Origin: Baffinella frigidus
Taxonomy: Eukaryota > Cryptophyceae > Cryptomonadales > Baffinellaceae
Direction of reading: 5' to 3'
NCBI GenBank assembly: GCA_026770585.1
Contig: MU646345.1
Span: 527,427 to 540,070 of the forward strand
DNA: 12,644 bases
The first letter of the stretch is position 1. The number at the start of each line of letters is the position of its first letter. A program made the translations under genes and the position numbers. Shown in pieces: positions 7,101-12,545 of this stretch. Under the pieces are notes generated by a model. That model made no database searches, had not been told where the DNA came from, and saw only the letters and a program-made list of their open reading frames with translations.

Positions 7101-7208
7101 GAGCGAAGCATCGCGTTTGCGATGGGTCTGCACGAGCGGGTGGGCGCGGCTTCGCTGGTGTGTGGGCTTGAAGAGGGGGTGGTGAGGATGGTGATCGAGC
7201 TAGCGTGA
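7101..7208 (+). other. In-frame open extension after the ankyrin stop
   Basis: Beyond TAG 7098-7100 the same frame stays open for 35 codons to a TGA at 7206-7208 and includes an ATG at 7122. The end reads GLEEGVVRMVIELA, which looks like half an ankyrin repeat. It may be an older C-terminus cut off by the TAG, or 3' untranslated sequence. Confidence 0.35.
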
Positions 7209-7270
7209 CACGCAGGACAGAACCTGTCTTGTTCCGAAATTCAAGTTGTGCTGCGGCACTTGCGTACCTA

Positions 7271-7417
7271 CAAAAGGGCCCCATGTACAGGGGTACCTCG
7301 CTCATAAGAAACCGCCGCCCCCATAGGACCACCATAGGGCCCTAGGCATAGGCCTACTGTAGGGTCCTAGTGGGAGTTGGTTTCTTATGAGCGAGGTAGC
7401 CCTGTACCTCAAAAGGG
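7271..7417. mobile_element. Fold-back element with CAAAAGGG direct repeats
   Basis: TACAGGGGTACCTCG then CTCATAAGAAAC (7286-7312) pairs with the complement at about 7379-7406 with one mismatch or so. The core has CCTAGG-rich sequence. CAAAAGGG stands outside both ends (7271-7278 and 7410-7417) and could be a target-site duplication. Confidence 0.7.
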
Positions 7418-7741
7418 GCAGGCAGCACGCTCCCAGAGCTTGCTCGAGGGCTGCCTGGCGGCGCATGCGCAGGGGGGCTTGATGTGATCCGAAAGGAAGC
7501 ATGGCCGTTCTACAGAACCAGTTCCGGTGTTCGCCTATGTTGGGAGCTCGAAGAACCTGAAGAATCTAAAGGCGCGCAAGGAAATATCGACGTTTATTGA
7601 TTCACATGGCACGGCTGCGGAAAGCGCAGGCTCGGTGCAGGGGGGGGCGTGAGGACGCCCAAACGCCCCAGAAGGGTGTAAGTAAAAGAGAGTCCGAGTG
7701 TTGGACCCTTGCAGCTATTGGAGCCATTGGAGCTCCGCCCA
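7418..7741. other. No supported gene
   Basis: Nothing recognisable is seen in this stretch. A G run lies at about 7640. TTGGAGCCATTGGAGC near 7719 is the first of several such repeats further right. Confidence 0.4.
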
Positions 7742-7852
7742 GTCTATCCCGTAAGTGGTCACGGGGTCAAAATTAACCCCAAAGAGGTCCTAGGCAGGTC
7801 CTAGGGCCCTACGGTAGGATCGTATGGGCTACTAGCCACTTACGGGATAGAC
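7742..7852 (+). mobile_element. Fold-back element with 17-base perfect ends
   Basis: GTCTATCCCGTAAGTGG (7742-7758) is the exact inverted complement of 7836-7852. The core AGAGGTCCTAGGCAGGTCCT, then AGGGCCCT, is shared, inverted, with 8201-8286. An extra solo arm (GGCCACTTAAGGGATA) lies at 7858-7873. Confidence 0.8.
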
Positions 7853-8200
7853 GAGCCGGCCACTTAAGGGATAGGGCCCGCCGCAGGAGCTGCAGCGTGA
7901 GATAGGCCCGCCTTCTGAGGGCTAGCGTGGGATAGGCCCGCCTCGGGAGAGCCTTTGGAGCCATTGGCGCGCGACAGGCCCGCCTCGGGTCCTCAGGGCC
8001 ATCAGCGATTGGAGCCATTGAGAGCCATCAGCCGTTGGAGCCATTGACCTTCAGGGCCCGAGCGACGCGCGCTTCGTCTCCTGCCCCATGCGTTTCGAAA
8101 GTCAACTCTTCGCCTCAACTTTGGGCATGCCGGATTGCGAGGAGTAGCCTGGGACAGGCCCGCCTCCATTAGAGCTCCAAGAGCTGTCACGAGGCGGGCC
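7853..8200. repeat. Field of GGGATAGGCCCGCC and TTGGAGCCATTG repeats
   Basis: GATAGGCCCGCC or GACAGGCCCGCC variants occur near 7870, 7896, 7930, 7972 and 8152, and inverted near 8191. TTGGAGCCATTG occurs near 7952, 8010 and 8034. Minus-strand frames here (R-R-A-Y-x-T-L repeats) are translations of the repeat and not a gene. Confidence 0.7.
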
Positions 8201-8286
8201 TATCCCTTAAGTGGCCAGTAGGCTCGTACGCCCTACCGCAGGGCCCTAGGACCTGCCTAGGACCTCTTGGCGCCACTTAAGGGATA
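8201..8286 (-). mobile_element. Fold-back element, inverted relative of 7742-7852
   Basis: TATCCCTTAAGTGGC (8201-8215) is the exact inverted complement of 8272-8286. The core, read on the minus strand, matches that of 7742-7852, but the element is 25 bases shorter. Confidence 0.8.
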
Positions 8287-8308
8287 CCAGGCTAGTCCTC
8301 ACACAAAG

Positions 8309-8352
8309 TTGTACGGGGGGTGTACTGGGAATCGCCCCCCCCCCTTGTACAA
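8309..8352. repeat. Imperfect hairpin with G and C runs
   Basis: TTGTAC plus a G run pairs with a C run plus GTACAA. It contains a 10-base C homopolymer. Its role is unknown; there is no T run to suggest a terminator. Confidence 0.45.
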
Positions 8353-8447
8353 ATCCGTTTCTCCATGTTAAGTCTTCGCCTCAAGTCAACTCCTCGCCTC
8401 GTCTGGGCAGCAGGAAATCACGTACAAAAGGGCAAGTACACTGCTTT

Positions 8448-8558
8448 CATGGCGAGCACGGTTTTACGCGCTGGGACGACGAGACCGCCTCCATGGAGGA
8501 GTCCCGCCCCAAGGAGCTCTACGCGAAGATGCCCGTGGTGCTCATCCGCGCGGTCATG
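8448..8558 (+). CDS. Exon fragment resembling the axonemal dynein heavy chain C-terminus
   Basis: The frame from 8448 reads HGEHGFTRWDDETASMEE and then SRPKELYAKMPVVLIRAV. Dynein heavy chains end with a domain of the form H-G-x-x-x-E-G-A-x-W-D, then P-x-x-L-Y-x-x-M-P-V, then a C-P-V-Y segment. The first two are visible here in the right order and spacing (recalled family pattern, not searched). The third is absent, and after AV the frame degrades (MWTAEQG). No neighbouring dynein exon is seen on either side, so this is one short exon between long introns, or an isolated duplicate. Exact borders are uncertain; possible donors are at 8553 (GTCATG) and 8558 (GTGGAC). The ORF start at ATG 8493 would be only internal. 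Confidence 0.5.
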
Positions 8559-8639
8559 TGGACGGCAGAGCAAGGGCTCGGTCAACATTCGTGGGTCTGC
8601 CGTCGCAAGGCGCATAGACGTTTGGATCAAGGCTGGGAG

Positions 8640-8865
8640 TAATCAAGAAAAACAAAGTCCGAGATCGAGGCTCGGCACCTGTACGACGACCGAATTTCAT
8701 CTCGGAACATACCAGAATCTGTCCACATAAAAAGGCGTAATAAAGCATCATTTGATGCCTAACATAGCACATACACCCTTATCTTCCGCGTGGGGAGCCT
8801 AAGATAGCGGGACATATTCTGTCTTGTTCCGAAATTAAATTGACGGCCTGCGATCAAAGGCCCCT
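8640..8865. other. No supported gene
   Basis: The only notable feature is CTGTCTTGTTCCGAAATT at about 8819-8836, which also occurs at 7224-7241. Confidence 0.4.
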
Positions 8866-8999
8866 AGCTCTGCCTCACTCAGGTCTCCCTCCCATCCTCA
8901 AGTTGACATCCTGGGTTCGCGGTACAAACCCGTCAACTTTGCAGCGGAAAAGAGCCCGGGCGCCCCAAATTGGTGAGCCCGAATAGACTGAGGCAGAGC
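8866..8999 (-). mobile_element. R element, inverted copy with 11-base terminal repeats
   Basis: GCTCTGCCTCA (8867-8877) and its complement TGAGGCAGAGC (8989-8999) bound a sequence whose reverse complement matches 10764-10890 and 11224-11353. It contains the AAGTTGAC...GTCAACTT hairpin common to all three copies. Confidence 0.75.
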
Positions 9000-9153
9000 G
9001 AGGATGTCAGAGCAGCTCAACTAAAATGCTTTTAAGGCGAGCGCAGGTTTACTCATGCAGAGCTAGACTGAATCTGGGATAGGCTCCAATCCCGCAGAGC
9101 TAGGGCTCATAACCTGTTCGACAGCCGACTTGACGCTCCCAACGGACAAGGTA

Positions 9154-9269
9154 GGGGTTTTGAATAACCCGTAAGCGATAAGACCTAGGAACCTACAGTA
9201 GGAAACTCGTAGGACATAGGGGGGTTCCTACGGTGACGGAAACTCTGGCTTTTTTCCTGCCCGAAAATC
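9154..9269 (-). mobile_element. Dispersed repeat, copy 2 of 2
   Basis: Its reverse complement matches 4844-4960 (ATTTTCGGGCAGG, GAGTTTCCGT, CCTAGGTCTTATCGCTT, GGGTTATTC). Confidence 0.65.
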
Positions 9270-9302
9270 TCTTCGTAGCCCGCTGTGTGGCTGAGAGTAA
9301 TA

Positions 9303-9344
9303 AAGAAGAAGAAGAAGAAGAAGAAGAAGGAGAAGAAGAAGAAG
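9303..9344. repeat. (GAA)n tract
   Basis: Fourteen or so GAA/GGA triplets. On the minus strand, the sense strand of the nearby gene, this is a TTC pyrimidine tract directly after exon B. Confidence 0.9.
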
Positions 9345-9366
9345 GCCTGATATCGAGGCTCATCAC

Positions 9367-9429
9367 CTCTTCGACGGCCGACTTGACGCTGCCGAAGCGC
9401 CGCTTCACTTCGCCCACCGCCCCGTCCAC
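9367..9429 (-). CDS. Exon B of an unrecognised helix-rich protein
   Basis: On the minus strand, CTCTGGCGCAG ends at 9430 and the exon reads VDGAVGEVKRRFGSVKSAVE-E, 21 codons, with a possible donor GAG|GTGATG at 9366. Without that donor the frame continues as VMSLDIRP into the TTC tract. Phase 0 at its start fits the phase 0 end of exon A (11413), so DTVSNQ|VDGAVGEV would be one continuous amphipathic helix. No family recognised. It is the longest of at least seven copies of this exon start in 9367-10208, which argues that it is the parental exon, but it could be a duplicate too. Confidence 0.45.
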
Positions 9430-9519
9430 CTGCGCCAGAGCAGGAGAGAAACGTGCGTTTAGAGAAAAGTGCGTTTTGCCAGCGGAAGAGAGCAATGTGC
9501 GTTTCTTACGGACTTGCCA

Positions 9520-9856
9520 ACGTTGGCACGACCGCTTCACTTCGCTCACCCCATCCACCTGTGCCGGAGGAGATAACGTGCTTTGAGTAGAGCGACTGGG
9601 TTTGGCTCTGACGGCAACGACCGTTGACACGACCGCTGCACTTCGCTCGCCGCCCCGTCCAACTGTGCCAGAGGAGGAGAGAAACGTGCGTTCATTTACA
9701 TATCGAAACCGGGAGAGAGAAACGTGCGGTTATTACGGATTGCCCCGTCCACCTGTGCCGGAGGAGATAACGTGCTTTGAGTAGAGCGACTGGGTTTGGC
9801 TCTAACGGCAACGACCATTGGCACGACCGCTTCACTTCGCTGCCCGTCCCATCAAC
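9520..9856 (-). repeat. Four shorter copies of the exon B start
   Basis: On the minus strand, copies follow a CAG acceptor at 9559-9561, 9663-9665, 9753-9755 and 9857-9859. They read VDGVSEVKRSCQR, LDGAASEVQRSCQR, VDG (then array) and VDGTGSEVKRSCQW. All but the third keep S-E-V-x-R and then switch to TCGTGCCAACG in place of the CGCTTCGG of exon B. Between them are repeated GAGAGAAACGTGCGTT motifs. Confidence 0.7.
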
Positions 9857-9975
9857 CTGTCATAGGGGGGCGGGCAGCGAAGTAAAGCGGTCGTGCCAAC
9901 GGTCGTTGCCATCAGAGCCAAACCCAGTCGCTCTACTCAAAGCACGTTATCTCCTCCGGCACAGGTGGACGGGGC
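9742..9975. repeat. Large inverted repeat: 105-base arms, 24-base spacer
   Basis: Arm 9742-9846 and the reverse complement of 9871-9975 align without gaps with four mismatches, all transitions, all in the inner half. The arms carry exon B start copies in opposite directions. The sequence at 9551-9655 is a further direct copy of the left arm. Confidence 0.9.
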
Positions 9976-10012
9976 GTTGAGCGAAGTGAAGCGGCGCTTC
10001 GGGAGCGTCCAC
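9965..10012 (+). pseudogene. Plus-strand copy of the exon B start
   Basis: CGGCACAG at 9957-9964 is followed by VDGALSEVKRRFGSV on the plus strand. It keeps the RRFGSV part otherwise seen only in exon B. It lies beyond the right arm of the inverted repeat. Confidence 0.6.
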
Positions 10013-10090
10013 TTGCGCCAGGGGAGGAGAGAAACACTCAAAGAGAAAACGGCGGTTTGCCAGCGGAAGAGATACACGTGCGTTTTATTG

Positions 10091-10160
10091 GTTTCGATCC
10101 GGATCGAAACGTTGATAGCTCCGGTTTTGATCCGGATCGAAAATCGAAACCGGATCGAAA
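10091..10160. repeat. Cluster of GATCCGGATC palindromes
   Basis: GTTTCGATCCGGATCGAAAC (10091-10110) is a perfect 20-base palindrome. TTTTGATCCGGATCGAAAA follows at 10124-10142 and CCGGATCGAAAAC shortly after. Could be a protein-binding array or repeat debris. Confidence 0.75.
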
Positions 10161-10164
10161 ACAC

Positions 10165-10208
10165 CACCGTTGGCACGACCGCTTCACTTCGCTCACCGCC
10201 CTATTAAC
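10165..10208 (-). pseudogene. Further copy of the exon B start
   Basis: Minus strand CCAAGACAG ends at 10209, then VNRAVSEVKRSCQRW. It is followed upstream (10211-10236 on plus) by a G-rich telomere-like stretch, so it has the same acceptor context as the other copies. Confidence 0.6.
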
Positions 10209-10323
10209 CTGTCTTGGGGGTTGGGGTTTAGGGCAAAGGCGCCTTTTACAGGGAGCCGAGCGCAAGGGGCCGGAGGAACCACGCAAGAGTGTAGGACTGA
10301 CCTGGGAAAACAAGTCAGTTCAC
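10209..10323. other. No supported gene
   Basis: A short telomere-like G-rich piece (GGGGGTTGGGGTTTAGGG) and then unassigned sequence. Confidence 0.4.
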
Positions 10324-10447
10324 ACGGAATTTGCATCAACTTCCCGAACTTTCGATTTTTCTCTGGGGAGAATGTTGACTTGTGAACTTTTGAAAATAGC
10401 CAGATCAGAGAAAAATCGAAATTTCGGGAAGTTGATACAAATTCCGT
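10324..10447. mobile_element. Fold-back element with 42-base arms
   Basis: ACGGAATTTGCATCAACTTC (10324 onward, to 10365) pairs with 10406-10447 with two mismatches. The 40-base loop holds GTTGACTTGTGAAC, which resembles the inner part of the element at 6387-6575 and the flanking AAGTCAGTTCAC. Confidence 0.8.
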
Positions 10448-10637
10448 CCCTTCCCACCTCCCATCACTCTGCCCTCCACTCTTGCGTGGAAGGCAGCGTC
10501 GATACGACCGCGGAACGCTCAGGGTCGGTCGAGGGAGAGATAGAAGTGCGTGTATTACGGATCGAAACTAACCAGTGCAAACGCGTCCCTGACTCGTCGA
10601 CGGGCGTGGGCGAGACAAGTGGCGTGCGGGCAGGCAC

Positions 10638-10762
10638 CTGGTTGGACACAGTATCGATGGGAGAGAGAGGGAGAGAGAGAGAGATAGAGAGAGAGGGTGA
10701 GAGAGGGAGGGAGAGAGAGGGAGATAGAGCGAGAGAGCGAGAGAGCGAGAGAGAGAGACAGC
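10638..10762 (-). repeat. Exon A end stub followed by a GA/TC tract
   Basis: Minus strand reads P-I-D-T-V-S-N-Q then the donor GTGCCTG at 10637, copying the end of exon A. It sits against a GAGA-rich tract (about 10660-10760; TC-rich on the minus strand) that replaces the rest of the exon. Confidence 0.6.
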
Positions 10763-10763
10763 A

Positions 10764-10890
10764 GTCTATCTGGGTTCACCAGTTCGGTGACCCCGGGCGA
10801 GTCTTCGCTCCAAAGTTGACGGATTCGTACCTCACACCCAGCACGTCAACTTGAGAACAGTCCGCGAGCCAACCCGACTGAGGCAGAGCC
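10764..10890 (+). mobile_element. R element, copy (i)
   Basis: CAGTCTATCTGGGTTCACC through CCAAAGTTGACGGATTC and GTCAACTTGAGA to GACTGAGGCAGAGCC. Homologous to 11224-11353 and, inverted, to 8866-8999. On the minus strand it reads VNFGAKTRPGSPNW and then TGA. Confidence 0.75.
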
Positions 10891-11111
10891 AGACAGTCCA
10901 CACGGTGGGCGTCGAGGGTCTCGGGACCCCTAGATTTAGCGGTAACGTGACCAAATTTATACGCGAAAATCTTCAAGGTCAACTGCCCACAGGGTAAGTT
11001 GACTTTTGATGAAAGGCCCGTAGTCCACCGTGTGGGGTGAGGCACCTGGTCGTTTTCCTGCTGTGTCAACTTTTGATTGACTACAGTCACGTCTAAAGTA
11101 GTGAGCGACAC

Positions 11112-11182
11112 CTGGTCGGACACAGTGTCGATGACCGCGTTCAGGTGCGTCTCGTGGCTCTTCAGGAGGGGGCGCAGCGCTG
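11112..11182 (-). pseudogene. Second, partial copy of exon A
   Basis: Minus strand reads AALRPLLKSHETHLNAVI then DTVSDQ, followed by the donor GTGTCG at 11111. It matches the second half of exon A with several substitutions; the first half is replaced by R-element-like sequence (CAGTCTATCTGGGATCGCC near 11187). It may be a functional alternative exon or a duplicate. Confidence 0.55.
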
Positions 11183-11223
11183 CCCCAGTCTATCTGGGAT
11201 CGCCAGGTTACGAGCCCCCATCA

Positions 11224-11353
11224 TCAGTCTATCTGGGCTCACCAGTTTGGTGACCCCGGGCTCGTCCCCGCTCCAAAGTTGACGGATGTGTACCGCACAC
11301 CCAGCATGACAACTTGAGAATAGTCCGCAAGCCAACCCGAGTGAGACAGAGCT
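11224..11353 (+). mobile_element. R element, copy (ii)
   Basis: Same layout as 10764-10890. Minus strand reads SGWLADYSQVVMLGVRYTSV then NFGAGTSPGSPNW and TGA. The exon A frame stays open through its donor into this stop, so unspliced exon A would end with this peptide. Confidence 0.75.
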
Positions 11354-11412
11354 AGCCAGCGGTAGGGCAGCGCTAGACAGTGGTGAGGCAGCGCTGGATA
11401 GTGGACAGGCAC

Positions 11413-11566
11413 CTGGTTGGACACGGTGTCGATGACCGCGTCGAGGCGCGTCTCGTTGCTCTTGAGAAGAGGGCGCAGCGCCAGCGAGTACAGCAGGTTC
11501 GATCCTCGCCGCTGGAGCCAGACGAGGAAGGAGAGCTTGAGCGCCGCGACGTTTGGCACCAGATCT
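11413..11566 (-). CDS. Exon A of an unrecognised helix-rich protein
   Basis: Minus strand: CCCGGTGCAG ends at 11567, and the exon is 154 bases (one base completing a codon, then 51 codons). It starts DLVPNVAALKLSFLVWLQRR, continues GSNLLYSLALRPLLKSNETR and ends LDAVIDTVSNQ at the donor CAG|GTGCCTG. A hydrophobic start (LSFLVWLQ) is followed by a likely coiled-coil helix. It joins in phase 0 to exon B at 9429. The family is not recognised. Partial copies of its start, middle and end lie at 11646-12545, 12003-12041, 11112-11182 and 10638-10660. The GGTTCGATCC inside it resembles a tRNA B box by chance. The true 5' exons are outside the window or unrecognised. Confidence 0.5.
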
Positions 11567-11570
11567 CTGC

Positions 11571-11645
11571 ACCGGGATGAGGGTTGAGGGTTTGGGGGTT
11601 TGAGCTTCAGTTTCCAGGGTTTTAAGGTTTAGGGATTCGGGGAAG
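11571..11645 (-). repeat. Telomere-like array before exon A
   Basis: G-rich on plus (GAGGGTTTGGGGGTTTGAG), so C-rich on the sense strand, and it abuts the acceptor of exon A, as in the ankyrin introns. Confidence 0.75.
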
Positions 11646-11783
11646 TTGGGCACCAGATCTCTGTGCACCATCCAGACTGTGTGTTAATATACGTATACTG
11701 ACGGCAGGCTGTGTGTTAATATACGTATACTGACGGCGCGGCGCTCAAGCTTGAGCACCGCGACGTTTGGCACCAGGTCTCTG
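11646..11783 (-). repeat. Exon A start stubs and a 32-base tandem repeat
   Basis: Copies of CAG|AGATCTGGTGCCAAAC on the minus strand lie at 11646-11664 and about 11760-11783; the second continues as V-P-N-V-A-V-L-K-L. Between them CTGTGTGTTAATATACGTAT, then ACTGACGGC, is present twice (11677-11705, 11709-11737). Confidence 0.7.
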
Positions 11784-11803
11784 CCCCCACCCAGACTGTG
11801 TGT

Positions 11804-11988
11804 TAATATTCATAGGGAAACTCCTGGAAAGTTCGCCAGTTTCCCTACGGATTTAGGTAGGACCTACCTACCGTAGGCCGTAGGGCTCCTAGGACCAAAA
11901 TATCCTAGGATGTTGGCCTACGGTAGGAGGTCCTAGGCGATGCCGTAGGAGAAACTACCGAACTTTCCAAGAGTTTTACGACTAATAT
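11804..11988. mobile_element. Fold-back element with TAATAT target-site duplication
   Basis: Element 11810-11982 (173 bases) starts TCATAGGGAAACTCCTGGAA and ends in the near complement. The arms also share AAAGTTCG and AGTTTC, and the inside has CCTACCGTAGG motifs. TAATAT flanks it at 11804-11809 and 11983-11988. The uninterrupted site GTGTGTTAATATACGTATAC exists twice just upstream (11677-11737). Confidence 0.85.
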
Positions 11989-12002
11989 ACGTATACTGAC
12001 GG

Positions 12003-12041
12003 CGCGGCGCTCAAGCTCTCCTTCCTCGTCTGGCTCCAGGT
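12003..12041 (+). pseudogene. Inverted fragment of exon A
   Basis: On the plus strand the bases read AALKLSFLVWLQ, then GTTTCG. The same sequence is on the minus strand in exon A (about 11514-11550). So a piece of the exon has been duplicated in inverse orientation. Confidence 0.65.
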
Positions 12042-12059
12042 TTCGTCCCGCCACATGAT

Positions 12060-12240
12060 AGAGATCTCTGCACACCACCACCACCACGCCAGAATGATCG
12101 AGGGAAACCGACGCCGTATCCACGACAAGACTGTTTGTTGATATAAGTACAGTGACACGCACACGCCAGGGCACGGAAGCGTCAGGGTTGATAGACGTCT
12201 TGTTCATAGAGGAGCGACGTTTGTCACCAGATCTCTGCAC
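12060..12240 (-). repeat. Diverged exon A start copies and flanking repeats
   Basis: Variants of the stub lie at about 12060-12072 (CAG|AGATCTC on minus) and 12215-12238 (GTGACAAACGTC). CACGCCAGAATGATCGAGGG at 12087 resembles 5197-5216. A degraded copy of the GTGTTAATATACGTATAC unit is at about 12127-12156. Confidence 0.5.
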
Positions 12241-12545
12241 CGGGTGTAGGGGTAAGGGGTTAGGGTGTGGGGTTTGGGTGTGGGGTTTGGGGTTAGGGGT
12301 TTGGTGTTGGGGTTTGGGGTTTGGGGTCGGGGGTTGGGTTTGAGGGTTTGAGGGTTCAGGGTTCAGGGATTAGTGTTTGAGGATTAGCGATTCGGGGACG
12401 TTTGGCACCAGATCTTTGCAGTCGGGGTAAGGGTTACGGCTTTGGGGTTTGGAGTCTGGGGTTTGGAGTTTGGAGTTTGGAGTTTTAGGGTTCATGGATT
12501 AGAGGTTTGCGGTTCAGGGATTCGGGGACGTTGGGCACCACATCC
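12241..12545 (-). repeat. Telomere-like arrays with two more exon A start stubs
   Basis: GGGGTTTGGGGTTTGG-type units fill 12241-12395 and 12421-12525. Each is bounded by a stub of GACGTTTGGCACCAGATCT (12397-12420) or GACGTTGGGCACCA (12527-12540). The sense orientation is minus. Confidence 0.75.

Noticed and set aside
8418-8630. Minus-strand 70-codon open frame
   Set aside because: The plus strand of the same bases gives the dynein-like motif in a more conserved-looking frame, so this is a shadow.
9193-9630. Minus-strand 145-codon frame taken as one continuous gene
   Set aside because: It joins two exon B start copies through intron-like sequence and a TTC tract. The individual acceptor positions explain it better as exon plus introns.
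10057-10854. 265-codon plus-strand open frame
   Set aside because: It runs through the palindrome cluster, an antisense exon B copy, a fold-back element, the GAGA tract and part of an R element. The residues mirror these repeats and no domain appears.
11480-11505. GGTTCGATCC, a tRNA B-box look-alike
   Set aside because: It lies within the open frame of exon A, and no A box or cloverleaf can be drawn around it.
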